DNA from: Hyphomicrobiales bacterium
GTDB lineage: Bacteria; Pseudomonadota; Alphaproteobacteria; Rhizobiales; Rhizobiaceae
Direction: 5' to 3'
Assembly: GCA_900467185.1 (NCBI GenBank)
Contig: UBPA01000004.1
Coordinates: forward strand, 62,001-126,000
Length of the DNA: 64,000 bases
Part shown: in pieces, positions 18,841 through 28,862 of the stretch
Layout of the letters: the number at the start of each line of letters is the position of its first letter
Numbering within the stretch: the first letter of the stretch is position 1
Notes under the pieces: generated by a model
Databases searched by the model: none
What the model was told of the DNA's origin: nothing
What the model saw: the letters and a program-made list of their open reading frames with translations, nothing else
Made by a program: the position numbers and the translations under genes

Positions 18841-19839
18841 TCACGCGAACAAAATGGCCGACATCTTGCGGCGCGCAGACAGCGTCGCCGGATCGGCAGG
18901 TCCCCAGACCTCGAAGAAGGCGACCAGCGCCCGGCGGGCGCCATCGTCCTCGAACGTGCGGTCGCGCCGCATGATCGTCAATAGGTGATCGGCCGCCGCC
19001 TGGCGGTCGCCCTCCACATTGCGGATCTTGGCAAGGTTCAGCCGGGCGGCATGGTCGTCGGGATCAGCGAGAAGCGCGGCTTCGAGCGCCTTGGGATCGC
19101 CCAGCTTGCGCGCTTCGTCGATCTGGTCAAGCCGCTTGAGCAGGGCGGAGACCTGCGGTTCGGCCTTCTGCTCGTCGGAAAGCTCCGACAGGATCTCGCG
19201 CGCCTGATCGAGCGCGTCCGATGCAATCATCACCTCGGCCAGCCCGGCGCGGGCCGGCAGGCTTTCCGGCTCGACCTGAAGCACGGAGGCGAAGATGCCG
19301 CCGGCATTCTGCAGGTCGCCGGCGTCGAGCAGCTGCTTCGCTTCGGCAAGCGCCGCTTCGATCTCGGCTGCCTGATCGTCGATCATGGGACCTGCGATCT
19401 TCTCGATAAAGGCCCGGATCTGGCTTTCCGGCACGGCACCCATGAACCCGTCCGCCGGACGACCGCCGACAAAGGCGACCACGGCGGGAATGGACTGGAT
19501 GCCGAGCTGACCGGCGATCGAGGGATGATCGTCGATGTTCATCTTCACGAGCTTCACACGCCCGCCCGCCTCCGTCACCACCTTCTCGATGATCGGCGTC
19601 AGCTGCTTGCAGGGGCCGCACCAGGGCGCCCAGAAATCGACCAGCACCGGCAGGTCGCGCGAGGCTTCCAGCACGTCGCGGGCAAAGGTGGCCGTGGTCG
19701 TGTCGGAGATCAGTGCGCCGCTTGCCGCAGGCGCCGCAGCGGCCGGGGTGGGCGAAAGCGCCGCCGGCGCGCCGCCATAGGTGGCCGTCGCGCTCATCTG
19801 GCTGCCGTAGGAACCGGAATAGGGATTGTTGCCGCTCAT
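18841..19839 (-). CDS. cnoX: Thioredoxin-TPR protein (CnoX/YbbN-type chaperedoxin)
   Basis: A 332-residue protein with a Ser/Gly/Ala-rich N-terminal region (1-45), a thioredoxin domain (about 48-155) carrying an intact CGPC (Cys74, Cys77), and a C-terminal tetratricopeptide region (about 175-325: AAEIEAALAEAKQLLDAGD, then repeated helices). This is the YbbN/CnoX layout. Unlike E. coli CnoX, which lacks the first cysteine, the complete CxxC predicts oxidoreductase activity as in Caulobacter CnoX. CnoX proteins hold unfolding clients and hand them to GroEL after oxidative stress. The start follows AAGGAG. Confidence 0.92.
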   Translation of the reverse strand: MSGNNPYSGSYGSQMSATATYGGAPAALSPTPAAAAPAASGALISDTTTATFARDVLEASRDLPVLVDFWAPWCGPCKQLTPIIEKVVTEAGGRVKLVKMNIDDHPSIAGQLGIQSIPAVVAFVGGRPADGFMGAVPESQIRAFIEKIAGPMIDDQAAEIEAALAEAKQLLDAGDLQNAGGIFASVLQVEPESLPARAGLAEVMIASDALDQAREILSELSDEQKAEPQVSALLKRLDQIDEARKLGDPKALEAALLADPDDHAARLNLAKIRNVEGDRQAAADHLLTIMRRDRTFEDDGARRALVAFFEVWGPADPATLSARRKMSAILFA

Positions 19840-19924
19840 CGAATGCTCCTTGCGGGGACCATGCGCAGCCCCGATCCTCGTCTTTACCGGATGCGCTCCG
19901 GTCGTCGCCCTCAAAGATCGTATG

Positions 19925-20434
19925 TCAGGCCGTGACTTTCAAGACAAGCGGCACATGCCCGGTCGCCTCGGCAAAGCGGATCAGGTCCTTGGATGCGAGC
20001 GATGTCGTGGCGTCGTTCGAGAGCGGATGGCAGTTGACGATTTCCTCGCGCATCAGGTCGGCATCCAGCACCAGCGTCACCGCCTGGCCATGATCGTTGA
20101 TGACGCCGAGCGCGGTCACGGCACCGGGAATGACGCCCAGATATTCCATCAGCTTCTCCGGCTTGCCGAAGGAAACCTTGCTCGCCGCTCCGATCAGCGT
20201 GTGCACCGTCTTCAGATCGACCGTCGCATGCTCCTCCACCGTCAGCAGGAAGTAATTGTCCTTCTTGTCCTTCACGAACAGGTTCTTCGTATGCCCGCCG
20301 GGGATCTCGTCGCGCAGCGACACCGATTCGGCCACGGTGAACACCGGCGCATGCCGCGTCGTCCGGTGGGCGATCCCGAGATCGTCGAGAAAGCGGAAAA
20401 GATCCTCTGCCGTCTTCGGCTGTACGTCCGTCAT
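19925..20434 (-). CDS. Prolyl-tRNA deacylase (ProXp-ala/PrdX-type)
   Basis: A 169-residue YbaK/EbsC-fold protein that hydrolyses mischarged Ala-tRNA(Pro) in trans. Typical segments are FRFLDDLGIAHRTTRHAPVFTVAES, GGHTKNLFVKDKKDNYFLLTV with the conserved Lys, SKVSFGKPEKLMEYLGVIPGAVTALGVIND and CHPLSNDATTSL. Alphaproteobacterial ProRS lacks the editing insertion, so a free-standing editor is expected. The start at 20434 (MTDVQPKTAEDL) follows GGGAGCCC. It lies just upstream (same strand) of the CnoX-like gene. Confidence 0.9.
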   Translation of the reverse strand: MTDVQPKTAEDLFRFLDDLGIAHRTTRHAPVFTVAESVSLRDEIPGGHTKNLFVKDKKDNYFLLTVEEHATVDLKTVHTLIGAASKVSFGKPEKLMEYLGVIPGAVTALGVINDHGQAVTLVLDADLMREEIVNCHPLSNDATTSLASKDLIRFAEATGHVPLVLKVTA

Positions 20435-20766
20435 GTCTTGGGCTCCCGTCTCTGCGTCCGACCTAGGTACGAAGCACGAGCCTGCGACGCAATCGCAGAG
20501 ACGACAGCAACCGTCCCCAAAGCGCGGCGCAACCGGTCATCGGGATCATCGGCACGCGACACCGCCGGCCCGACCCCTTGCACCGGCCAAAAAATCGAAC
20601 AACAAAGATAAGTTAATTCAATGGTTTAAAAGAAATTTCCGCAAATTTTCTCCACGCCCGTCATTTCCCTGTTGCATTTCCAAATCGGCTGAGCGATATA
20701 GCGCCCGTCGCCAACGAAAACGGCGACGCCACGGTCCACCGACTACCCCCGGACCTTGGTTGATGA
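20435..20766. other. Intergenic region before tRNA-Gly
   Basis: This 332-bp gap holds no convincing gene. Its right half is clearly AT-rich (about 20590-20660) and leads into the tRNA promoter; the left half is the leader of the deacylase gene. Confidence 0.6.
20672..20700 (+). promoter_or_regulatory. Putative promoter of tRNA-Gly
   Basis: TTGCAT (20672-20677) and GATATA (20695-20700) are separated by 17 bp, about 67 bp upstream of the mature tRNA 5' end and next to an AT-rich upstream stretch. Confidence 0.55.
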
Positions 20767-20841
20767 GCGGGTGTAGCTCAGGGGTAGAGCACAACCTTGC
20801 CAAGGTTGGGGTCGAGCGTTCGAATCGCTTCACCCGCTCCA
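20767..20841 (+). tRNA. tRNA-Gly (anticodon GCC)
   Basis: A complete cloverleaf can be drawn: acceptor arm GCGGGTG (20767-20773) pairs with CACCCGC (20831-20837). The D arm is GCTC...GAGC, the anticodon stem CAACC/GGTTG encloses the loop TTGCCAA with anticodon GCC at 20799-20801, and the T arm contains GTTCGAAT. T at 20838 is the discriminator and CCA (20839-20841) is encoded. Confidence 0.97.
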
Positions 20842-20868
20842 TTCTTTCCTAATAAAGACATTCTTAAA

Positions 20869-20886
20869 AGTTGACGGCTGTCAACT
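20869..20886. terminator. Hairpin just downstream of tRNA-Gly
   Basis: A 7-bp perfect stem (AGTTGAC at 20869-20875, GTCAACT at 20880-20886) with a 4-nt loop. There is no T-run, so this is a weak terminator candidate. Confidence 0.35.
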
Positions 20887-21001
20887 CCCTTCGGGTGCCG
20901 TGACGCACGGTCCTTGTTTCGTGCTGATTGAGCACGTCGCATGCCGGACATCGCCGCTCTCCGACAGCGCCCGCCTCTTGCCCAGACGTCGCTGCAGCGA
21001 C

Positions 21002-21075
21002 CATCCCCGACGCCGGTCCGGTTCGGGGATGATGCATGGCGTGCGCCGCAGTGCGCCCGGATGGACGCACTGCGG
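21002..21075 (-). terminator. Two adjacent hairpins downstream of galM
   Basis: A 10-bp perfect stem (21046-21055 with 21066-21075) begins 6 bp past the galM stop, followed by a 9-bp stem (21002-21010 with 21023-21031). Neither has a T-tract; they may stabilise the mRNA 3' end or act with Rho. Confidence 0.4.
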
Positions 21076-21080
21076 ACAGC

Positions 21081-22085
21081 TCAGTTCTTCGAGAAGATGT
21101 AATCCGTCTCCTGGCGCAGCGTTTCGCCGGGGCGCAGGATGGCGTTCGGGAAAGCCTCGTGGTTGACGGCGTCGGGCCAGATCTGGGTTTCCAGGCAGAA
21201 GCCGGCAAACGGCCCATAGGTGCGGCCTTCGAGACCCGGCACCGCCGTCTTCAGCTTGAAGCCGGAATAGAACTGGACGCCGGGCTCCGTCGTGCGCACT
21301 TCGAGCGCGACGCCCGAATCGATGCTGCGGACGAGGGCCGCGGAGCGCTTGGGGCCGCGCTCAGGCGACAGGCAGAAATTATGGTCGTAGAGCACCTTCT
21401 CCCCCTCGGTCTGCCGGCGCATGGACGACATCTCCCGCAGATCAAAGACCGTACCCTCGACCGGGGCGATCTCGCCGGTCGGAACCTGATTATCGTCCGT
21501 CGGCAGGTAGTGGTCGGCGGCGATCATGATGTCGTGGCCGAGTGTGTCGGCACGACCGTCGAGGTTGAAATAGGTGTGCTGGCAGAGATTGGCGATCGTC
21601 GGCGTGTCCGTCGTCGCCGTGTAGGTGACGCTCAGGCAGCCATGGCCGGACAGCCGGTAGGTCGCATTGATCTCGCAGGTGCCGGGATAGCCGGCACGGC
21701 CTGCGGGATCGACGATCTTCAGCGAAACCGAATCCTCGGTGACGTCGACAATGGTCCAGAGGCGCTTGCCAATGCCGTCGCTGCCGCCATGCAGATGCGT
21801 CACGCCCTTCTCGTTCAGCTCCAGCTGGAAGTCTTCGCCGTCGATCGTGAAGCGGCCGTGCCCGATGCGGTTGGCCGAACGGCCGGGCGTCGCGCCGAAA
21901 TAGGAGGAGTAGGCCGGATAATCGTCGAAGGCCTCGAAGCCGAGCACCAGCGGCGGGGCATGCCCCTCGAGCCGCAGGTCCTGAATGACGGCGCCCCAGG
22001 AGATGACGTTCGCCGTCAGCCCGCCCCCGCGGATCGTCACGCGGTGCACGGGCTCGCCCGTCTTCAGATGGCCGAAAATCTCCAT
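21081..22085 (-). CDS. galM: Aldose 1-epimerase (mutarotase)
   Basis: A 334-residue GalM-family enzyme that interconverts alpha and beta anomers of hexoses. Catalytic surroundings are visible: FGATPGRSANRIGHGRF with the substrate-binding Arg, HLHGG with the first His, NLCQHTYFNLDG with the catalytic His, and the C-terminal GFCLETQIWPDAVNH with the catalytic base Glu. ATG 22085 (MEIFGHLK) is used; a TTG at 22103 adds six residues and has AGGA at better spacing, so it may be the real start. It follows metA on the same strand, 112-130 bp away, and is probably separately transcribed. Confidence 0.93.
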   Translation of the reverse strand: MEIFGHLKTGEPVHRVTIRGGGLTANVISWGAVIQDLRLEGHAPPLVLGFEAFDDYPAYSSYFGATPGRSANRIGHGRFTIDGEDFQLELNEKGVTHLHGGSDGIGKRLWTIVDVTEDSVSLKIVDPAGRAGYPGTCEINATYRLSGHGCLSVTYTATTDTPTIANLCQHTYFNLDGRADTLGHDIMIAADHYLPTDDNQVPTGEIAPVEGTVFDLREMSSMRRQTEGEKVLYDHNFCLSPERGPKRSAALVRSIDSGVALEVRTTEPGVQFYSGFKLKTAVPGLEGRTYGPFAGFCLETQIWPDAVNHEAFPNAILRPGETLRQETDYIFSKN

Positions 22086-22215
22086 GGCAGTGTTGCTGGT
22101 CAAGATATGGTCCTCGCTCTTGTCCGGTCGCGATGCCCCAGGCACCGCCGACCGCGTCGTCTCCCCGCGTCGATCGCGGAATCTTCCGTACGCGCCTGAC
22201 GGCGCGCGAAACCTG

Positions 22216-23139
22216 TCAGCGGCCCCGGCCGATCTCCGCCAGTTCATAGGGCGTCGTCTGGTAGATATCGTTGATCCAGTTGCCGAACAGCAGATGCGCA
22301 TGGCTGCGCCAGCGGTTCTGCGGCGGCAGGTCCGGATCGTTGTGGGGGAAATAATTATACGGCATCTTGATCGGCACGCCGGCATTCACATCGCGGAAAT
22401 ACTCGTCCGACAGCGACGTCGAATCATATTCCACATGATTGAACACATAGAGACGATTGCCGGCCTTTTCGTGCACGAAGCAGACGCCCATTTCGTCGGA
22501 TTCCATCAGGATCTCGAGCCCCGGCACCCTCTCGATATCCTCGCGCCGCACCTCGGTCCAGCGGGAGACGGGGATCTGGAAATCGTCGGAGAAGCCGCTG
22601 AGATAGACGGAAGACGGATTGAGATTGTGGTGCGTATAGACGCCGAAGGCCTTTTCCCGCAGCGCATGCTTCGGCACGCCATGGAAATGGTAGATCGCCG
22701 CCATCGCGCCCCAGCAGATGTTGAGCGTCGAATGGACATGCGTGTGCGTCCACTCAAAGATCTGCTGCATCTCCTCCCAGTAGGTCACCTCCTCGAAGGG
22801 CAGCGTCTCCACCGGCGCACCGGTGATGATCAGCCCGTCGAAATGCCGCTCGCGCACATCCTCGAACGTCTCGTAGAAAGCGAGCAGGTGATCCTCGGAC
22901 GTGTTCTTCGCCTTGTGGCTGCCGAGCCGGATCAGCGTGAACTCCACCTGCAGCGGCGAGGCGCCGACGAGGCGCGCCATCTGCACCTCGGTCTTGATCT
23001 TGTTCGGCATGAGGTTGAGAAGCCCGATCTGCAGCGGCCGGATATCCTGGCGGATGGCGGCCGTTTCGGTCATCACCCGCACGCCCTCGGAGACGAGGGT
23101 TTCGAAGGCGGGCAGCGTATCGGGTATCTTGATGGGCAT
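22216..23139 (-). CDS. metA: Homoserine O-acetyltransferase (MetA family)
   Basis: A 307-residue MetA-type acyltransferase that activates homoserine for methionine synthesis. Numbered from ATG 23139, the catalytic residues fall exactly on family positions: Cys142 in NICWGAM, His235 and Glu237 in FNHVEYD. Position 111 is Glu (GAPVETL) where the E. coli succinyltransferase has Gly; Glu at this site is the published determinant for acetyl-CoA specificity, so acetylation is predicted. The same numbering supports ATG 23139, although an in-frame GTG at 23202 lies directly after the riboswitch. A SAM-II riboswitch upstream indicates repression by S-adenosylmethionine. Confidence 0.95.
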   Translation of the reverse strand: MPIKIPDTLPAFETLVSEGVRVMTETAAIRQDIRPLQIGLLNLMPNKIKTEVQMARLVGASPLQVEFTLIRLGSHKAKNTSEDHLLAFYETFEDVRERHFDGLIITGAPVETLPFEEVTYWEEMQQIFEWTHTHVHSTLNICWGAMAAIYHFHGVPKHALREKAFGVYTHHNLNPSSVYLSGFSDDFQIPVSRWTEVRREDIERVPGLEILMESDEMGVCFVHEKAGNRLYVFNHVEYDSTSLSDEYFRDVNAGVPIKMPYNYFPHNDPDLPPQNRWRSHAHLLFGNWINDIYQTTPYELAEIGRGR

Positions 23140-23204
23140 CGGCTTCACTCGGAATAACGACACCGGCCGAAATGGAGGGGAGCGGGCGAAACATCGTCCC
23201 ACGG

Positions 23205-23258
23205 CCCTTTAGCGACTTGTTTAACGTGGCTGCAAGCCGGCCGGCCAAATCACCACGG
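23205..23258 (-). promoter_or_regulatory. SAM-II riboswitch upstream of metA
   Basis: Read on the minus strand, the segment holds every conserved element of the SAM-II (metA-type) pseudoknot: 5' arm CGTGG at 23257-23253 followed by TGATTT, a GC-rich loop, CTTGCAG, the pairing 3' arm CCACG, then GTTAAACAAG and the invariant GCTAAA ending near 23208. GCTAAA runs into GGG, forming an AAAGGG Shine-Dalgarno-like end as in the reference SAM-II RNA. SAM binding should fold the pseudoknot and reduce metA expression. Confidence 0.93.
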
Positions 23259-23323
23259 CGTCCGTCATAGACCCGATGCCTTCGCGAATCAAGGATGACG
23301 CGAAACGGGCCGCCGCGGGGTCG

Positions 23324-25162
<1,839 letters not shown>

Positions 25163-25164
25163 GG

Positions 25165-25815
25165 TCAGGCTCCTGTCATGTCGAGGGGGCGGGCGAGAAG
25201 CATCGCGCGGCCCGTGCCGAGCGTCAGCTGCACGGGTCCTTCCGCCACGTTGGAAAGGGTGCGCGACGACCCGAAGGGCACCGCGAAACGGTCGAGCGCA
25301 TAGCGCGCGCCGGCAATGGAAAGATCGGTCAGCGCATCGAGACCGAGCACGGAGAAGAGACAGCCTTTCGGCAGGTGGACCTCGGTGATGCCAGGCAGCA
25401 GCGGCACCGCCTCCTCCTCGCCCGAGGTCAGGAGCACGTCGAGCCCGGTTTCGGCAAGGTGCAGCCCGTGCAGCAGATGCTGGAAGGCGTGGTCGCTGCG
25501 CTCGCCGCCGAGCGCGCCGGCCAGGATCAGCCGCCGCGCGCCGCGCATCCGCGCCGCCGCCACGGCAATCTCGCCATCAGTTTCGTTCTTGGCGGGCGGA
25601 TAGGGCTCGCGCGGAACGTCCGGCCAGGCCGCGATCAGCGCGTCGGGCGTCGAGTCGAAATCGCCGACCCAGAGCTCCGGCGTCAGCCCGATGGCCCCCG
25701 CATGCCGCATGCCACCATCGGCCGCGATGACGCGCGTTCCGGCCAGTTGCGCGGCCAGCCGGTCGGTCATCGTCAGCGGCCCGCCGAGCAGGATGGTGAA
25801 TGCGGTTGCGGTCAT
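25165..25815 (-). CDS. thiN: Thiamine pyrophosphokinase
   Basis: A 216-residue enzyme that transfers pyrophosphate from ATP to thiamine to make TPP. Family motifs are ADGGMRHAGAIGLTPELWVGDFDS (acidic metal site), PPAKNETDGEIAVAAA, and GALGGERSDHAFQHLLHG; the C-terminal thiamine-binding half has a predicted LSNVAEGPVQLTLGTGRAML. The ATG at 25815 (MTATAFTILLGG) is where the fold begins, though the ribosome-binding site is weak. It is divergent from thiBPQ across the TPP riboswitch, so thiamine taken up by ThiBPQ can be phosphorylated by this enzyme: a salvage module. Confidence 0.92.
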   Translation of the reverse strand: MTATAFTILLGGPLTMTDRLAAQLAGTRVIAADGGMRHAGAIGLTPELWVGDFDSTPDALIAAWPDVPREPYPPAKNETDGEIAVAAARMRGARRLILAGALGGERSDHAFQHLLHGLHLAETGLDVLLTSGEEEAVPLLPGITEVHLPKGCLFSVLGLDALTDLSIAGARYALDRFAVPFGSSRTLSNVAEGPVQLTLGTGRAMLLARPLDMTGA

Positions 25816-25967
25816 CGCGCTGCCATAGCGCGAAGCCGGCCCGGAGGCAAAGGTCAAAGGGCGCAAAAGCCCCAAAGATGCGGGAGGGGACAGGCGCTCG
25901 CGCACCGAGGCATCCTGCAACCTTGGATCTTGCCAAGGGGCGGGACCGCGTCTAGATCTTGGCATGC

Positions 25968-26079
25968 TCTAACGGGGTGCCCTTCCAACGCGACGATCCT
26001 TCGTCGCGGGAAGATGGGCTGAGAGGCTGAAACGCCAACCCGCGGAACCTGATCCGGCTAGCACCGGCGGAGGGATTAG
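25968..26079 (+). promoter_or_regulatory. TPP riboswitch (THI element) upstream of thiBPQ
   Basis: The conserved TPP aptamer is present: GGGGTGCCC near 25974-25982, a variable stem-loop (25984-26010), GGGCTGAGAGG at 26016-26026, AAACGCC, then GAACCTGATC (26045-26054) and GGCTAGCACCGGCGGAGGGA ending near 26075. It lies about 55 bp before the thiB start. TPP binding should lower thiBPQ expression, here probably by hiding the AAGGAGG site at 26120-26126 since no terminator is seen. Confidence 0.96.
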
Positions 26080-26131
26080 ACGGCTCGCAAGCGCTACTCC
26101 CCTTGAAACCTGTATCCTGAAGGAGGCGCGC

Positions 26132-27169
26132 ATGCGCGGCACATGGCTTTTCACCACCACGACCACCTTGCTTCTCGCCGGGGGCATGATGCTCCCTCTC
26201 GCGGGCGCCCAACCCGCCGATGCGGCCGAGAAGAAGACGCTCACCGTCTACACCTATGAGAGCTTCACCAGCGAATGGGGCCCCGGCCCGAAGATCGCCG
26301 AGAGCTTCGAGAAGACCTGCGACTGCACGCTCACCTATGTCAGCGTCGCCGATGGCGTGGAGCTGCTGACGCGGCTGAAGCTCGAAGGACCCGCCTCCAA
26401 GGCGGATGTCGTCGTCGGCCTCGACACCAACCTCGTCGCCGAGGCCAAGGCCACCGGCTTCTTCGCCCCGCACGGCCTCGACACCTCGGCGCTCACCGTT
26501 CCCGGCGGCTTTTCGGATGACAGCTTCGTGCCCTATGACTACGGCCACTTCGCCTTCGTCTACGACACGCAGACGCTGAAAAACCCGCCGAAAAGCCTCA
26601 AGGAACTGGTCGAGGGCGGGGGGAAGGACAAGATCGTCATCGAGGATCCCCGCACATCGACGCCGGGTCTCGGCCTGCTTCTATGGGTAAAGTCCGTCTA
26701 TGGCGACCAGTCCAGCGAAGCCTGGAGCAAGCTGAAGGATCGCATTCTCACCGTCACGCCCGGCTGGTCGGAAGCCTATGGCCTCTTCACCAAGGGCGAA
26801 GCGCCCATGGTTCTGTCCTACACAACCTCGCCCGCCTATCACATGGTGTCCGAAAACAGCGATCGCTATCAGGCGGCGGAATTCGCCGAGGGGCACTATA
26901 TCCAGATCGAGGTGGCCGGCATGACGCAGGCCGCGCGCGACCCCGATCTCGCCAAGGCCTTCCTCGCCTTCCTCGACGGCCCGCAGGCGCAGGCCATCCT
27001 GCCCACCACCAACTGGATGATGCCGGTGGCACCGCCCAGCGAGCCGCTGCCGGAGGCTTTCGGAAAGCTGGTCCAGCCGAAGACGACCTTCCTGATGAGC
27101 CCGGAGGATGTGGCCGCGAACCGCAAGGCCTGGATCGACGAATGGCTGGCCGCCATGAGCCGGAACTGA
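26132..27169 (+). CDS. thiB: Thiamine ABC transporter, periplasmic binding protein
   Basis: A 345-residue secreted protein with a signal peptide (hydrophobic stretch about 8-28, cleavage near ADA at 29-31). The mature part has [82 protein letters not shown] and [12 protein letters not shown], which are ThiB (TbpA) family segments that bind thiamine, thiamine phosphate and TPP. It has an AAGGAGG site and is the first gene after the TPP riboswitch. The thiP start follows 7 bp after its stop. Confidence 0.95.
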   Translation: MRGTWLFTTTTTLLLAGGMMLPLAGAQPADAAEKKTLTVYTYESFTSEWGPGPKIAESFEKTCDCTLTYVSVADGVELLTRLKLEGPASKADVVVGLDTNLVAEAKATGFFAPHGLDTSALTVPGGFSDDSFVPYDYGHFAFVYDTQTLKNPPKSLKELVEGGGKDKIVIEDPRTSTPGLGLLLWVKSVYGDQSSEAWSKLKDRILTVTPGWSEAYGLFTKGEAPMVLSYTTSPAYHMVSENSDRYQAAEFAEGHYIQIEVAGMTQAARDPDLAKAFLAFLDGPQAQAILPTTNWMMPVAPPSEPLPEAFGKLVQPKTTFLMSPEDVAANRKAWIDEWLAAMSRN

Positions 27170-27176
27170 TCGTCCC

Positions 27177-28862
27177 GTGCCCGCCGCTCGCGATCGCCGC
27201 CTGACGCGGACGCTCGGCGTGGCCGGCATTCTCGGCATCGCGCTCTTCGTCGGCGCCGCCATCCTCGCGCTCGCCTTGGCCGCGACCGGCGAGGGGCCCG
27301 CGGCCGGCGCGGGGGCGGGGGCCGGGGCCACAAGCGGTGTCTTCGATGCCCCTGTCTTTGATGCCTATGTCTTCGATGCCTATGTCTGGCGGGTCGCCCG
27401 CTTCACGCTCATCCAGGCCGGCCTTTCCACGCTCCTGTCGATCGCCTTCGCCATCCCCGTGGCCTTGGCGCTCGCCCGGCGGCGGCGCTTTCCGGGCCGC
27501 ATCTGGATCATCCGGCTGATGGCGCTGCCGCTCGGCCTGCCGGCGCTGGTCGCCGCGCTCGGCATCGTCGGCATCTGGGGGCGGCAGGGCGTGGTCAATG
27601 ACGTCTTCGCCCTGCTCGATCTCGACCGGCCGGTCGCGATCTATGGTCTGGCCGGCATTCTCGTCGCCCATGTCTTCTTCAACATGCCGCTGGCCGTCAG
27701 GCTGCTGCTGTCGGGGCTGGAACGCATCCCCGGCGAATACTGGCTGGTCTCCGCCAATCTCGGACTGTCCGGCCTTTCCCTCTTCCGCTTCATCGCATGG
27801 CCGGTCATCCGCGGTCTGCTGTCGGGCATTGCCGGCCTGATCTTCATGCTGTGCGCCACCAGCTTCACGCTGGTGCTGACGCTCGGCGGTGGCCCTGCCG
27901 CCAGCACGCTGGAGGTCGCGATCTATCAGGCCCTGCGGTTCGACTTCGATCCCCCGCGCGCCATCGCGCTTTCCGCGCTGCAGATCGCGGTAACGGCCGT
28001 GCTCCTGCTCGTTCTTCGCTGGATGACCCCGCCCGCAACGGAGGGCTTCACGACCGGCCGGCCGGTGCGCCGCTTCGATGGCCGGTCACGCTCGGCCATT
28101 CTCGCCGATGGCCTCGTCATCGCGCTCGCCGCCCTCTTCGTCGCGGCACCACTCGCCTCCGTCCTCGTCTCGGGCCTGGCCTCCGACCTCGCCAAACTGG
28201 CATCCGACGCCCAGGTCCATCGCGCACTCGTCACCAGCCTCGGCATCGCCGCGGTGTCGGCGGCCCTGTCGGTGGCGCTGGCCACCGTCATGCTGACCAC
28301 GCGCCAGATCCTGCTGTCGCAGCGCCGACCGGGCCGCTTCGCCCATCTGTTTTCGGGCAGCGTCGCCGCCGGCACGTCGCTGGTCCTTCTCGTGCCACCG
28401 GTCGTCATCGGGGCGGGGTGGTTTCTGCTGCTGCGCCCGTTCGGCGACGTCGCCCGTTTCGCACCGGCGGTCGTTACGCTCATCAACACGCTGATGGCGC
28501 TGCCCTTCGTCACCCGCGTGCTGGCCACGGCCATCGCAACCCATGCCGCCCGCACGGGACGGCTGACGACGAGCCTCGGCATATCCGGCTGGTCCCGCAT
28601 CGTGCTGATCGACTGGCCGGGCCTGCGCCGCCCACTGCTCATGGCGCTCTCCTTTGCCGCCGCCCTGTCGCTGGGCGATCTGGGCGCCGTCGCGCTGTTC
28701 GGGTCGCAGGATACGGTCACCCTGCCCTACCTGCTCTACAGCCGCATGGGCAGCTACCGCACCACGGACGCCGCCGGCCTCGCCCTTCTTCTCGGCATTG
28801 TCTGCGTTGCCCTCACCATCCTTGGAACCGCCCGCGAAAACCTGAGGGAGCGTGCATCGTGA
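27177..28862 (+). CDS. thiP: Thiamine ABC transporter permease
   Basis: A 561-residue inner-membrane protein made of two fused permease domains, about twelve helices, each with an EAA-type loop (GEYWLVSANLGLSGLSLFRFIAWPVIRG in the first, LGISGWSRIVLIDWPGLRRPLLMAL in the second). This is the ThiP fusion layout. The start is GTG at 27177. Between the first helix and the second (residues about 41-70) lies an odd segment: a Gly-Ala run and three copies of a VFDAY-type pentapeptide encoded by a 15-bp repeat at 27339-27383. It overlaps thiQ by four bases (GTGA). Confidence 0.94.
   Translation: MPAARDRRLTRTLGVAGILGIALFVGAAILALALAATGEGPAAGAGAGAGATSGVFDAPVFDAYVFDAYVWRVARFTLIQAGLSTLLSIAFAIPVALALARRRRFPGRIWIIRLMALPLGLPALVAALGIVGIWGRQGVVNDVFALLDLDRPVAIYGLAGILVAHVFFNMPLAVRLLLSGLERIPGEYWLVSANLGLSGLSLFRFIAWPVIRGLLSGIAGLIFMLCATSFTLVLTLGGGPAASTLEVAIYQALRFDFDPPRAIALSALQIAVTAVLLLVLRWMTPPATEGFTTGRPVRRFDGRSRSAILADGLVIALAALFVAAPLASVLVSGLASDLAKLASDAQVHRALVTSLGIAAVSAALSVALATVMLTTRQILLSQRRPGRFAHLFSGSVAAGTSLVLLVPPVVIGAGWFLLLRPFGDVARFAPAVVTLINTLMALPFVTRVLATAIATHAARTGRLTTSLGISGWSRIVLIDWPGLRRPLLMALSFAAALSLGDLGAVALFGSQDTVTLPYLLYSRMGSYRTTDAAGLALLLGIVCVALTILGTARENLRERAS
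27339..27383 (+). repeat. 15-bp tandem repeat inside thiP
   Basis: Three copies, starting at 27339, 27354 and 27369, encode VFDAP-VFDAY-VFDAY in frame. They follow a G/C run (27307-27330) that encodes Gly-Ala repeats. Confidence 0.9.

Noticed and set aside
20767-20841. tRNA-Gly as an integration site
   Set aside because: No integrase, direct repeat of the tRNA 3' end, or foreign-looking DNA follows; galM and metA are core genes.
22754-23194. ATG at 23194 just after the SAM-II aptamer as the real start
   Set aside because: It is out of frame with metA and its product is a shadow of the MetA coding sequence.
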